Below the pieces are notes generated by a model. It did no database searches and was not told where the DNA came from. It saw only the letters and a program-made list of their open reading frames with translations. A stretch of DNA of 64,000 bases. Origin: Maribacter caenipelagi. Its GTDB lineage: Bacteria > Bacteroidota > Bacteroidia > Flavobacteriales > Flavobacteriaceae. The stretch spans positions 395,983 to 459,982 of the forward strand of contig NZ_SNZW01000016.1 in the NCBI RefSeq assembly GCF_004364175.1. The letters run 5' to 3'. The translations under genes and the position numbers were made by a program. This document shows, piece after piece, positions 53,139 to 61,944 of this stretch (the stretch's first letter is position 1; each line of letters starts with the position of its first letter).

Positions 53139-53540
53139 ATGGAAAATACAGCGAAAACAATGAACGGACTTTATGAAAATTTAGGTAAATTATTTTATGC
53201 CGTGGCTATATCTGACGGTACCGTACACAATAATGAATGGGAAAAAGTTAAGGAGTATGTAAAAGAAGATTGGTTGTATATAGATGATTTTACAGATCGC
53301 TATGGTACCGATGCCGCAAACCAAATAGAGATTGTTTTTGATGTGCTAATGGAGACTGAAAAAAGTAGTGAAGAATGTTTTGATGAGTTTAAAGATTTTT
53401 ATGAAATTCACCCGCATGCATTTTCTGATAAAATAAAATCATTGACCAAAAAGACGGCCAAGGCTATTACAAGCTCATTCTCTGGGAATAATAAATCTGA
53501 ATTAATAATATTGGCTAAAATCGATCTTTTATTGAACTAG
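53139..53540 (+). CDS. Small TerB-like acidic protein of unknown function
   Basis: 133 residues, no signal peptide. LGKLFYAVAISDGTVHNNEWEKVKEYV resembles the helical, Asp-rich core of TerB/DUF533-type proteins (metal-binding helices with A-x-x-D-G-x-V); the remainder is helical with an acidic patch and a Lys/Ser-rich end. An internal Met at residue 8 could also start the protein. It is divergent from the kinase gene across the FNR-like box, so it may belong to that regulon. Function unknown. Confidence 0.7.
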   Translation: MENTAKTMNGLYENLGKLFYAVAISDGTVHNNEWEKVKEYVKEDWLYIDDFTDRYGTDAANQIEIVFDVLMETEKSSEECFDEFKDFYEIHPHAFSDKIKSLTKKTAKAITSSFSGNNKSELIILAKIDLLLN

Positions 53541-53810
53541 GCCTGTTTCATCAAATTTTTTATGTCATTGTCCGCATATATTTTTTGAACCATTTCGCTA
53601 TAAAGTTTAGTGAACCTTTCTTATGAAAGCAAGTGGGTCGGATTTGGTTTTACCTGAGGTACTTTCTAATTGTTCTTGCATAGCGCAAATAATTTGAAGT
53701 GAATTTGCGCCTTTATCAGTTGCCTTGTCGCTGTGCATACAAAACGCGATTTCTTGTCCAATGCCTCTAGATGCACCGGTTATAATTACTACTTTATCAT
53801 CTAATTTCAT
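53537..53810 (-). pseudogene. Chimeric remnant: SDR N-terminus joined to an unrelated, frameshifted tail
   Basis: The frame starts MKLDDKVVIITGASRGIGQE, the nucleotide-binding start of a short-chain dehydrogenase, but after about 24 residues it continues with sequence that is not SDR (HSDKATDKGANSLQIICAMQ). The open frame stops at 53607. Removing one A in the AGAAAGG run there continues the tail as FTKLYSEMVQKIYADNDIKN to a stop at 53537. This suggests an internal deletion or fusion plus a one-base insertion. The tail family is not recognised. The 246-base stretch 53811-54056 shows nothing else. Confidence 0.6.
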
Positions 53811-54056
53811 AGTGTCCGTTTAATATGAATATGAAAGGCAACCTTAGTCGAAGTAGTGCCTTATTTTTTCCAAAATGATTTAAAATAATCATCATTAAAA
53901 AGCCCAAATGAGTAAATCATAAGTGTTTTTAATGGCATTCAAATTTAAAGAACAACTTCGTACCATAAAGATGCTTATTTAAATACTATGTAAATCGATT
54001 TTGATTATGTTTAACCTATTCTTAACGGTACTAATCTTTGCAGTTGTCTGTATAGA

Positions 54057-55190
54057 TTATAAGCTCTTCCACCAATCAGAGTAGTTGTTTACGGAGTCTT
54101 TAACTATAATCTCTTGTCCTATTTGGGGTGAAATTACTTCAATATTCAATTCAACCGCTTTTGCTTCAACTCTTTTAATAGGGTCGGTCCATTCATGTAA
54201 GGCAAGTTTAAAACCTGCCCAGTGAATTGGCATTATTTTTTTTGCTTTGACATCGATACCGGCTTGAGCAGTTTCTTCGGGCATCATATGAATATCAGAC
54301 CACATTTCGTTATACTGGCCACATTCCATCAAGGCAAGATCAAAAGGTCCATATTTTTCTCCTATTTCTGTAAAATGGGAGGCATAACCACTATCTCCGC
54401 TAAAAAATATGTTTTCATTTTCAGAAGTAATTACCCAAGAGCTCCATAAGGTGCTTTGAGCATTATTTAATCCTCTGCCAGAGAAATGCTGGGCCGGCGT
54501 ACAGACGAATTTTAAAGAACCGAACTGTGTCTCTTGCCACCAATCCATTTCTGTAATATTAGCATCAGAAACTCCCCATTTGGTCAAATGGTTACCAACA
54601 CCTAGTGGAGTGTAAAAATGATTTGTTTTATCCTTGATCTTTAAAACCGATTCATAATCTAAATGGTCATAGTGATCATGCGAAAAAATAACCGCATCAA
54701 TCTGTGGTAGTTTATCAATCGAAATCGGGAATTCTTTATTAAATCGCTTTTCACCTAAAAGTGGGTGAGGGGCTGCCACTGCGCCGAACATGGGGTCGAT
54801 TAAAATATTCTTTCCATCAATCTGCAATAAAAAAGAAGAATGACCGAACCATATCATTCTTGCTACTCCGTCATAATCGGCTAAATGTATAGAATCTATT
54901 TTTTGAGGAATTAAATCGGCTTTAGGGCGACCGTTTGGGACCTTAGTAGTGAAAAATTTATATGCCAAACCTAGCTTGCCAGATAACTCTAGATCTTTTG
55001 GTACTGCTTCCACATTTCGAAATTTACCTTCTCTAAATTGTTGTGATTGTTCATAGGTCAATTTTTGACTTTCGGAGCTATTACCACCAAAACTGGGGTA
55101 GAGATTGGTTAATGCGAGAACAAATATGGCCAATAGACCTATTATAATTAAAGTGGTTATCATTATATTTTTTATAATTTGTATTATCAT
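54057..55190 (-). CDS. Membrane-anchored MBL-fold metallohydrolase (UlaG/NAPE-PLD-like)
   Basis: 377 residues. N-terminal membrane helix (about 8-28). Metallo-beta-lactamase fold with metal motif FSHDHYDHLDYESVL, further ligands in PAQHFSGRG, FFSGDSGYASHF and IHWAGFKLALHEW. The sequence type is that of lactonase/phosphodiesterase-like enzymes related to NAPE-PLD and UlaG. The substrate is unknown. It is separated from the arsenic operon by a terminator, so it is a distinct unit. Confidence 0.9.
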   Translation of the reverse strand: MIIQIIKNIMITTLIIIGLLAIFVLALTNLYPSFGGNSSESQKLTYEQSQQFREGKFRNVEAVPKDLELSGKLGLAYKFFTTKVPNGRPKADLIPQKIDSIHLADYDGVARMIWFGHSSFLLQIDGKNILIDPMFGAVAAPHPLLGEKRFNKEFPISIDKLPQIDAVIFSHDHYDHLDYESVLKIKDKTNHFYTPLGVGNHLTKWGVSDANITEMDWWQETQFGSLKFVCTPAQHFSGRGLNNAQSTLWSSWVITSENENIFFSGDSGYASHFTEIGEKYGPFDLALMECGQYNEMWSDIHMMPEETAQAGIDVKAKKIMPIHWAGFKLALHEWTDPIKRVEAKAVELNIEVISPQIGQEIIVKDSVNNYSDWWKSL

Positions 55191-55431
55191 ATAAATTTTC
55201 TTTGCCCTTTTCTTCTTGTGTTTATAAGCTAGGTGCTATCTCGAAATAATTTTTTCAAAGATAGTATATCGATGTAACCGCATTATCTTAAAAGGATAGG
55301 TAAGTTGATGCTTATAAGCAACGGTAAAGATATTAATGTAGTTGCCAGTAATTTTACACTTATTGGTGATTTTGACACATAAATTGGTAATGAAGTTTTT
55401 TTAGACTTGTAATAGTATTTTTGTAGTCCAT

Positions 55432-55463
55432 AAAAAAAGGTCAGGTTTTAATCCTGACCTTTT
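55432..55463 (-). terminator. Terminator of the arsenic operon
   Basis: An 11-bp stem AAAAGGTCAGG (55435-55445) with CCTGACCTTTT (55453-55463). On the minus strand the second arm runs into seven T. It lies 27 bases beyond the acr3 stop. The rest of the 299-base gap 55191-55489 holds no gene I can support. Confidence 0.9.
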
Positions 55464-55489
55464 AAAAAAGATGTTTGTAACTAGTTAAA

Positions 55490-56545
55490 TTATGCTGTTT
55501 TAGGGGTAGAACTACCAAAGTATTTTTTCTTTAGCCAAAAAGATACTTTCACCAAAAATATTAATGCTGGTACTTCTACCAATGGTCCAATAACACCAGC
55601 AAATGCCTGACCAGAATTTAATCCGAAAACTGCTATTGCCACAGCTATGGCTAATTCAAAATTGTTTCCGGCTGCGGTAAAGGCTACCGAAGCTGTTTTA
55701 TCATATTCGGCACCTGTTGCTTTGGTAAAGAAAAATCCGATAATGAACATTAAGGTGAAATAAATCAATAATGGCACTGCTATAATTAATACATCCATTG
55801 GTATTTCAACAATAAGCTCGCCTTTAAGAGAAAACATAATGACTATTGTAAATAACAGCGCAATTAATGTCATAGGTGAAATTGCAGGTATGAATTTGTT
55901 AGTATACCATTCTTCACCCTTTAATTTCACTAAAATCAGCCTACTTAATATTCCCATTAAAAAAGGTAAGCCTAAATAGATGGCTACACTTTCTGCAATA
56001 GTACCAATTGATATATCTACTATAGCACCTTCAAACCCGAAATAGGGTGGTAGTACGGTAATGAATATCCATGCATAAAAGCTATAGGCAAATACCTGAA
56101 AAATACTATTCAGCGCAACCAAGCCGGCGCCATATTCGCTGCTGCCTTCCGCAAGGTCGTTCCATACCAATACCATTGCTATACAACGTGCCAAACCTAT
56201 TAAGATTAGACCTACCATATATTCTGGATAGTCGGATAAAAAAGTAATGGCAAGTATGAACATTAAAACAGGACCGATAATCCAATTTAAGATTAATGAG
56301 ATCGAAAGAATCTTCGTATTTCTGAACACCTTAGGCAGCAACGCATAATTTACCTTTGCCAAGGGCGGATACATCATTAAAATTAAACCAATAGCTATAG
56401 GAATGTTCGTAGTGCCACGATTGAATGTATTGATGATGTCTGGAAAAGATGGTACAAAATAACCGATACCCACACCAAGTGCCATGGCAGTAAAAATCCA
56501 CCAGGTTAAATTTTTATCTAGAAAGCTTAGTTTTTTAGATGCCAT
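55490..56545 (-). CDS. acr3: ACR3-type arsenite efflux transporter
   Basis: 351 residues with ten predicted membrane helices of the BART fold. Family-specific stretches are [19 protein letters not shown] (with the conserved Cys used for As(III) transport) and [22 protein letters not shown]. It exports arsenite across the inner membrane. It is the last gene of arsR-DUF6428-arsC-acr3, 2 bases after arsC. Confidence 0.96.
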   Translation of the reverse strand: MASKKLSFLDKNLTWWIFTAMALGVGIGYFVPSFPDIINTFNRGTTNIPIAIGLILMMYPPLAKVNYALLPKVFRNTKILSISLILNWIIGPVLMFILAITFLSDYPEYMVGLILIGLARCIAMVLVWNDLAEGSSEYGAGLVALNSIFQVFAYSFYAWIFITVLPPYFGFEGAIVDISIGTIAESVAIYLGLPFLMGILSRLILVKLKGEEWYTNKFIPAISPMTLIALLFTIVIMFSLKGELIVEIPMDVLIIAVPLLIYFTLMFIIGFFFTKATGAEYDKTASVAFTAAGNNFELAIAVAIAVFGLNSGQAFAGVIGPLVEVPALIFLVKVSFWLKKKYFGSSTPKTA

Positions 56546-56547
56546 TT

Positions 56548-57177
56548 TTATTTAATTTGTGAGAATATGTAAAACAATTCAGTAGCGATCTGTATACTCC
56601 TTTCAGCATATTTTTCTGCTTGCTGCGGCGTGTTGTCAAATGCCTTTGGGTCTTCAAAAGTTATGGGAACCCGCTTTTCTGCACCAGCAATAAAAGGGCA
56701 ACCACCATCTGCTTGTGAACATGTCATTACCGCAGCGAATTGAGAAGTAGGATTAAAGGAATCTTCATATGATTTAGAAAAGCCAATTACCGGATGCTCA
56801 TTCTCAGAGAACTTGATAGCATACACAGGATTGCTTGTATCGGATAACTTTTGAATCTGAAATCCTTGATTTTTTAATGTCTCTGCAACCATAGGAAATA
56901 ACGCCGTTGCTTCGGTGCCGCCTGAGTAGCAATACACATTTTTAATGCCGTAATAATTTGCCATGGTCTGTGCCCATACCTGAGATAGGTGACTTCTTCT
57001 GGAGTTATGTGTGCAAATGAAGTTTATTCTAATTTCTTGGTCATTAGTAGTTTTCTCTTTTATAAAATCTACCAAGGGCTGTAAAACAATTTTACGTTCT
57101 GACGTAATTGAATCAGGATCTAATTCTTTGATTAAATTCTCAATTTTTGGTAACATATTGGTTTTTGTAGTTATCAT
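56548..57177 (-). CDS. arsC: Arsenate reductase, low-molecular-weight phosphatase type
   Basis: 209 residues. The P-loop C-x5-R-S is [16 protein letters not shown] (C55, R61), as in thioredoxin-coupled ArsC and LMW protein phosphatases. The loop with second cysteines appears as [12 protein letters not shown], then [10 protein letters not shown] carries the general-acid Asp-Pro. It is longer than the standard 130-140 residues because of an N-terminal helical extension of about 45. It reduces arsenate to arsenite for export by Acr3. An ATG at codon 8 is an alternative start. Confidence 0.9.
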   Translation of the reverse strand: MITTKTNMLPKIENLIKELDPDSITSERKIVLQPLVDFIKEKTTNDQEIRINFICTHNSRRSHLSQVWAQTMANYYGIKNVYCYSGGTEATALFPMVAETLKNQGFQIQKLSDTSNPVYAIKFSENEHPVIGFSKSYEDSFNPTSQFAAVMTCSQADGGCPFIAGAEKRVPITFEDPKAFDNTPQQAEKYAERSIQIATELFYIFSQIK

Positions 57178-57200
57178 TCTTTATAATGTTTATTGTTATG

Positions 57201-57668
57201 TTAACAGCAGTTTCCGTCAGGTGCGCAACAAGGTTCGTTATTGATTTCAGCAAGTTTTATTTTTGGTTTTTCTGCAGGTATACCACAGTTGTCTTTAGCC
57301 AAACAATCTGTTTGTTTCGATGTTAATACGAAATTTGAACCGTCAAAATCGAGTCCGAATTTCTCTATCGTTTGTCCTTGGTATTCTACTTCAATTTCTA
57401 AATCTTCTATACCCAATACCTTCTCAGATAATTCAATAATATTTATCAATTTTTCTGGGTGTAACCTGTGGTCGTAATCATTTGCATTCCATAATTGAAA
57501 ATTTACGACTTCTTCATTTCGGACCGTACCACCACAATCGATAAAATTCTTGGTTATTTTACCAACCTCTGTTACATGAAAGTGATTTGGTACCAGTTCA
57601 CCATTTGGTAATAAAAAGGCTATAGTTTCTAATTCAGCTAAATGTTTTTTAATTTTTGATAGTTTCAT
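57201..57668 (-). CDS. DUF6428 family protein of the arsenic operon
   Basis: 155 residues. Core with LPNGELVPNHFHVTEVG, NFIDCGGTVRNEEVVNFQLW and HRLHPEKLINII is the DUF6428 pattern typically found beside arsR/arsC in Bacteroidetes. The tail carries CLAKDNCG and ends PCCAPDGNCC, six cysteines that look like a soft-metal or As(III) binding site. The function is unknown; a metallochaperone-like role is only an inference from cysteines and operon position. Confidence 0.85.
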   Translation of the reverse strand: MKLSKIKKHLAELETIAFLLPNGELVPNHFHVTEVGKITKNFIDCGGTVRNEEVVNFQLWNANDYDHRLHPEKLINIIELSEKVLGIEDLEIEVEYQGQTIEKFGLDFDGSNFVLTSKQTDCLAKDNCGIPAEKPKIKLAEINNEPCCAPDGNCC

Positions 57669-57734
57669 AATCTTAATTTTAAATTATATATTATTTATTA
57701 ATCGTAATAATGCGATAAATGGAAGTAAATTTTT

Positions 57735-58085
57735 TTAGCAACAATCTGTATTTGAAATATCTTGATCTAAAAATTCAATCATGATATCTTTCATGTTAGA
57801 CCAGTTATCTTTATTTATACAATAGCAAACACTGGTGCCTTCTACATTACCTTTTATAAGACCTAATTGTTTTAGTTCTTTCAAGTGTTGAGAGATGGTA
57901 GGTTGGGCGAGGCCTATTTCATTCACCAAATCTCCACAAATACAGCTGTCTAGTTTAAATAGATATTGTAAAATGGCAACGCGTGCTGGGTGACCAAATA
58001 CTTTGGCGAACAGAGAAATCTTGTTCTGTTCATCGGTAAACATTTCCGTTTTTGCTAATCCCATTCTTTCATTTAATTGTTTCAT
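57735..58085 (-). CDS. arsR: ArsR-family arsenic-responsive repressor
   Basis: 116 residues. Winged-helix ArsR/SmtB fold with recognition region GLAQPTISQHLKELKQLGLIKG. The arsenite-binding site is likely C48-x-C50 in LDSCICGDLV on helix 3; additional cysteines occur in VCYC and at the very C-terminus (CC). It is the first gene of the ars operon, expected to repress it until As(III) binds. A candidate operator lies just upstream of the ATG. Confidence 0.93.
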   Translation of the reverse strand: MKQLNERMGLAKTEMFTDEQNKISLFAKVFGHPARVAILQYLFKLDSCICGDLVNEIGLAQPTISQHLKELKQLGLIKGNVEGTSVCYCINKDNWSNMKDIMIEFLDQDISNTDCC

Positions 58086-58087
58086 TG

Positions 58088-58114
58088 CAATATTACGATA
58101 TAAAAATTATATTG
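58088..58114 (-). promoter_or_regulatory. Possible ArsR operator
   Basis: CAATATTA (58088-58095) and TTATATTG (58107-58114) form an inverted repeat with one mismatch immediately before the arsR ATG; the minus-strand TAATATTG is also one base away from the TAnnTTTG -7 box. The rest of the 264-base gap to 58349 holds only the promoter listed below. Confidence 0.35.
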
Positions 58115-58292
58115 AAGTAAATAAATTGTTATTTTTCTGAGCTATCGTTAACACTATTTAATTCTTTCTCTAAAAGTAACTATAATCATAACAGAGAATT
58201 AATAATATGTTTCCGTGCCTTTTAATAAAAAAATTTACGGGCAGTCAAAACCTTAACTTATTGGTAAAATATTCTAATTACTTAGTGCAAAC

Positions 58293-58324
58293 TTTTGAAA
58301 ATGAGTAATTTCTATGTAACTTTT
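58293..58324 (+). promoter_or_regulatory. Possible promoter of the CBM48-HhH gene
   Basis: TTTTG (58293-58297) and TAACTTTT (58317-58324, one mismatch to TAnnTTTG) with a 19-base spacer, giving a start near 58330, about 20 bases before the ATG. Confidence 0.4.
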
Positions 58325-58349
58325 ATCTAGAATTAAAACACTACAGAAA

Positions 58350-58979
58350 ATGGCATTAACAAAAGTGACAAAAGGAAAGGGTACGCATACTACCGTTACG
58401 TTTACTGTTGGGGAAAATGAAGCTCCGAGCGTAGCAAATGTTATATTATTGGGAGACTTCAATGATTGGCAAACAAACGATAGTTCTTACCGAATGGAAA
58501 AAAAGAACGGGTCTTATGTAAAAAGCATAAAACTTGAAACAGGAAAACGTTACGAGTTTAGATATTTGAGCGAAGATAAGGGTTGGTTCAATGATCATGC
58601 TGCAGATGCGTATGTGCCTTCACCGTATTCGGGTATTGATAATAGCGTTGTAGATTTAACTGCTTTGCCGGCAAAAAAGAAACCAGCAGTTAAAAAGGCT
58701 GCAGTAAAAAAATCTACTGCCAAAGCTAAAAATGATGATTTAAAAAAGATTGAAGGTATCGGACCAAAAATTGCATCTATCTTAACTAATCAAGGTATTG
58801 GAACCTTTGCAAAATTAGCGGGTGCGTCTGTAAAAACACTTGAAGGAATTCTAAAAGAAGCCGGACCACGTTATACCATGCACAAACCTGGTTCATGGCC
58901 AAAGCAAGCTAAATTAGCTGCTTCTGGTGATTGGGATAAATTGAAAGTATTACAAGATAAATTAGACGGCGGTAAATAA
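58350..58979 (+). CDS. Fusion of an isoamylase-N/CBM48-like domain and a helix-hairpin-helix domain
   Basis: 209 residues in three parts. The N-terminal early-set domain (about 10-105) has VILLGDFNDWQTNDSSYRME, GSYVKSIKLETGKRYEFRYL and WFNDHAADAYVPSPYSGIDN, the glycogen-binding (CBM48/AMPK-beta-like) pattern. A Lys/Ala-rich linker (about 109-128, KKPAVKKAAVKKS) resembles histone-like tails. The C-terminal helix-hairpin-helix unit (about 130-209) has LKKIEGIGPKIASILTNQGI and LKEAGPRYTMHKPGSWPKQA, as in DUF4332/L21-like HhH proteins. A link between carbohydrate and nucleic acid binding is suggested by the parts; function is unknown. Confidence 0.85.
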   Translation: MALTKVTKGKGTHTTVTFTVGENEAPSVANVILLGDFNDWQTNDSSYRMEKKNGSYVKSIKLETGKRYEFRYLSEDKGWFNDHAADAYVPSPYSGIDNSVVDLTALPAKKKPAVKKAAVKKSTAKAKNDDLKKIEGIGPKIASILTNQGIGTFAKLAGASVKTLEGILKEAGPRYTMHKPGSWPKQAKLAASGDWDKLKVLQDKLDGGK

Positions 58980-59000
58980 TTGCCAAAACCAAACATAACA

Positions 59001-59034
59001 AAAAGCCCTAAGGTATATTCTTAGGGCTTTTCCT
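59001..59034. terminator. Bidirectional terminator
   Basis: A 12-bp stem AAAAGCCCTAAG (59001-59012) with CTTAGGGCTTTT (59020-59031), between the convergent CBM48-HhH gene and the minus-strand secreted protein. Confidence 0.88.
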
Positions 59035-59063
59035 TTACTATACAGTCGTTTGATTAGAAGCTA

Positions 59064-59498
59064 TTATTTCATGGCAGTTTGATAATCTATAATGAACTTC
59101 TTCATCATTGCTTGTAGTTCCATTTTATCTTTCTTACTCATTTTTATAATAATAAGCCAAGCTGTACCAATGTTTTTAGGAGCAAAAGTTGAAAAGTTTT
59201 TAAGCACGACCAAGCCCTTTTCTTTTGGATAGAATGTGAGTCCTTTTTTGGTGATTTTTATATTATCAGCGTCCATTTTCAATACAGAGAAAGTAAGCAT
59301 CGTTGAATGTTGAAGTCCATTAAAGAAGTAAATATTGCCTTGCGTTGCATTAATTTTTGCATAATAATTTCTGTTGCCTTCACTATGCCCCTCTATAAAT
59401 TCATTGATTGCTTTTACTTGTGTTTGTAATTCTTGAGCGGTACTCGTTTTTACAAATGCAATCATTAAAACGATAACGATAATTACTTTTTTATACAT
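59064..59498 (-). CDS. Small secreted protein of unknown function
   Basis: 144 residues. Signal peptide MYKKVIIVIVLMIAFVKTSTA with cleavage before QEL. The mature protein mixes helices and strands and ends in a Lys-rich helix. It has no motif I recognise. It stands alone on the minus strand, with 131 bases to the hydrolase gene upstream. Confidence 0.75.
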   Translation of the reverse strand: MYKKVIIVIVLMIAFVKTSTAQELQTQVKAINEFIEGHSEGNRNYYAKINATQGNIYFFNGLQHSTMLTFSVLKMDADNIKITKKGLTFYPKEKGLVVLKNFSTFAPKNIGTAWLIIIKMSKKDKMELQAMMKKFIIDYQTAMK

Positions 59499-59629
59499 GA
59501 TAGTTAATGGTTTAAGTTGAATTTAGCAAACGTCTTTAAAGGTCATTTGTTGAGTGAAACGCAATTGAGGTTATAATTTGATTTTGGATGATTTGTTTGT
59601 GATTTATGCTCTCAAACTTATTTACTTGA

Positions 59630-60775
59630 TTATTCTTTTGATTTCAATTTCAATAGCACCTCTTTCCCATGTTCATTATCAGGGTTTAACGCGATAGATT
59701 TTTCATACATTGCAATAGCTTCTGTTTTTTTATCTGCCATCAACAAAGCTTCACCATAACTATCATATGCATTTGCACTTTCTGGAAATAATAGGGTAGT
59801 TGCTTTAAATATGTCAAGAGCCTTGTCTAATTCTTGCGTTTGTAAAAATGAATAGCCCAATGCATTTAAATCATATTCTGATCGATTATGAACCTTTGTT
59901 TCAATTGATAACTCCATAGCATTATCTAATGCTTTTAGTAAGACCGCATATTGTTGGTTTTTATCTAATGTTTCTGAATAGGTCTTAATGATGGCGTTGA
60001 TAACTAATGCAGGATTATCTTGAAATATAGCATGACCACTGCTTTTAGCTATAATGTTAGTTATATTATTGTTTTGCTCGCCTAAATCTACATGGACTTT
60101 TTTCCATCTATTAGAATATTCTTCTGGATATACTGGAGCAGATTTATCTGGAAAAATATTTGTTATAGTAATGTTTTCAGGAAACTGTGTATTTCTTAAG
60201 GAACGCATAATTTCATTGTAATTGAAATTCAGATAATAATCGCCAGTGCCTTTTGGTATGGTATTTATGTCAACAAACATATCTCTCATGGCTAAGAAAT
60301 CTTCATTCCAGAAATTACTAAGAGTAGCATCTATTAAAATAATCGATTTAACTTTCTTCGGATGTTTATTTGCGTATAGTAGATTGTAAAGTCCGCCGTA
60401 GGAATGTGATACTAAAATAATATCATCATCGTATCCCAATTTTGCAAGTCCGGTTTCTAATTCCTTTATTCCGTTTTCAATTCCGAAATCTGAGTCGTTC
60501 TTTAATGTTGAATTCAATTCACTTTGTCCGAAACCTGATCTGTCATACGTAATTAGAGTTGTACCAGTAACTTTGTGTATTCTTTCTAAAATAGGTGCCC
60601 AAACAGAACTATCATCTCCTCCACCGGCTTCAAACAGAATGGGAGTTCCTTCACCTTTCATAATATTGAAATGCATATTATAGCCACCAATATCTACTAA
60701 TGTATCTAGCGTTTGAGAATGTATAGTGAACGATAGAGAGAAAATAGCCAAGAAGGTAAAATAGAAGTTTTTCAT
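59630..60775 (-). CDS. Exported alpha/beta hydrolase with C-terminal TPR repeats
   Basis: 381 residues. Signal peptide MKNFYFTFLAIFSLSFTIHS. The alpha/beta hydrolase part (about 25-265) has TPILFEAGGGDDSSVW (oxyanion region), ITYDRSGFGQSE, the nucleophile elbow VSHSYGGLYN and the late His in SGHAIFQDNP. The C-terminal 100 residues contain two clear tetratricopeptide repeats (LDKALDIFKATTLLFPESAN and KTEAIAMYEKSIALNPDNE). This pairing is common in secreted Bacteroidetes esterases; the substrate is unknown. Confidence 0.9.
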   Translation of the reverse strand: MKNFYFTFLAIFSLSFTIHSQTLDTLVDIGGYNMHFNIMKGEGTPILFEAGGGDDSSVWAPILERIHKVTGTTLITYDRSGFGQSELNSTLKNDSDFGIENGIKELETGLAKLGYDDDIILVSHSYGGLYNLLYANKHPKKVKSIILIDATLSNFWNEDFLAMRDMFVDINTIPKGTGDYYLNFNYNEIMRSLRNTQFPENITITNIFPDKSAPVYPEEYSNRWKKVHVDLGEQNNNITNIIAKSSGHAIFQDNPALVINAIIKTYSETLDKNQQYAVLLKALDNAMELSIETKVHNRSEYDLNALGYSFLQTQELDKALDIFKATTLLFPESANAYDSYGEALLMADKKTEAIAMYEKSIALNPDNEHGKEVLLKLKSKE

Positions 60776-60815
60776 TTTTGGTTTGTGGTTTATAGTTCTG
60801 GTAATTTACAATAAT

Positions 60816-61318
60816 TCAACCTGTAGTAGCTAAGCTTTCCTCTTTGTCAATTGATAGCACAAGTAAAAAGTTCACAATCAATCCGAGTATTCCAACATAT
60901 ACAAATACAATTTGACCCTCTTCATATTCATCTTTTTTTAAAAATAAGTACCTTTTGTTTTTTAACTTGTACTAAATCGGTATTAATATTTTCATACGGT
61001 AGGTAGGTGTCAAAGTAATTTATGGTAAGTGTATCACCTATATTGATACTGAAAGAAAGGTTTTTATAACCTTTAAACCATCTTTTTACGCCAACCTTGT
61101 AGTCAAGGTTATTTAGTTTTATATAGAAACATTTCGTTTTTTTTCTATAAGTGTTTAAATGGTTATCAATTCCTTTGTGAGTCACGACACCTTGAAGTTC
61201 TATGGTTTTTTCAAGTTTAATATTTTGCCGATTTAAACCTGCCCCATATTACTATAAGATAAATTATTGATAAGACGCCTAGAACAGATAGTTCAAATAT
61301 TTTTTTGCGTTTACTCAA
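60816..61318 (-). pseudogene. Membrane protein gene broken by two one-base frameshifts
   Basis: Three consecutive minus-strand frames join into one protein of about 166 residues. Frame A starts at TTG 61318 with a membrane helix (FELSVLGVLSIIYLIVIW). Removing one A at 61232-61234 leads into frame B (NRQNIKLEKTIELQG, then the open frame from GTG 61185 to 60928). Removing one A in the T7 run 60934-60940 (plus strand) leads into frame C, a second helix (IVFVYVGILGLIVNFLLVLS) ending at 60816. The parts fit so well that a recently broken, or wrongly sequenced, gene is likely. No family is recognised. Confidence 0.65.
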
Positions 61319-61360
61319 ATCGTAGTTTTATTATTGTAATGTATTTTGCTTAGCGTATTT

Positions 61361-61474
61361 ACGGAAGTTGAAATTATTTGTTTCTCTTTTTGCCATTAGC
61401 TAAAATGATTGCTCTTTTTCATCTTCTTTTTTGGAAAGGATGGGGTTATTTAATTTTAACGCTCAACCTTACGT
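61361..61474. repeat. Structured spacer E1 (weak inverted ends)
   Basis: ACGGAAGTTGA (61361-61371) and TCAACCTTACGT (61463-61474) are inverted with one mismatch and one bulge, spanning the spacer between the broken membrane gene and the MBOAT-like gene. It lacks the AAGTCCGC octamer shared by the three spacers to the right, so membership in that family is uncertain. Confidence 0.35.
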
Positions 61475-61903
61475 GTAAATTTTTATTTGGTAAGCTAGAA
61501 ATAAGCAACTGAATATGATTGCTAAGTTTATACTTGCTCTAACTACCCACGAAAATTTTGAGTAATCAATTTTTAAATAATCACTTATAATTAATACAAT
61601 ACCCATAAATAGAAACCATGGAGTCAGCAATAGAATAAATTTTCGTTTTAGTAGCATAATAACTAGATCATGTACTAAGCCACAGAAGGCAAAAGTGATT
61701 ATCAGTGATAATGCCGAGGGTAAGATGAATTTAAGTGGTTTGAATATATATTTACCTAGATAGAAGCCCCAAACCGGATTCCAATAGTGCCAGAATATTG
61801 AAAATTTTCCTGCCCCGAGAGAACGACTTAACATATTACGAAATGAATCGCTGTTCCCTAATGGAACACCATTTCTTCTTTTAACGTAATCGTATAAATT
61901 CAA
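61469..61903 (-). CDS. Small multi-span membrane protein resembling part of an MBOAT-type acyltransferase
   Basis: About 145 residues from TTG 61903 (NLYDYVKRRNGVPLGNSDS). The frame is open to GTG 61996, but that extension lies in the hairpin repeat E2; an ATG at 61834 is another choice. FSIFWHYWNPVWGFYLGKYI followed by LIITFAFCGLVHDLVIM, with a His after Gly in a hydrophobic helix, recalls MBOAT/wax-synthase sequences. Three or four membrane helices. Far shorter than a full acyltransferase, so activity is doubtful. Confidence 0.6.
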   Translation of the reverse strand: MNLYDYVKRRNGVPLGNSDSFRNMLSRSLGAGKFSIFWHYWNPVWGFYLGKYIFKPLKFILPSALSLIITFAFCGLVHDLVIMLLKRKFILLLTPWFLFMGIVLIISDYLKIDYSKFSWVVRASINLAIIFSCLFLAYQIKIYT

Positions 61904-61944
61904 ATTAACGGTTTGTAAGTTATTAGTTTTAACTTTAACGGTAT

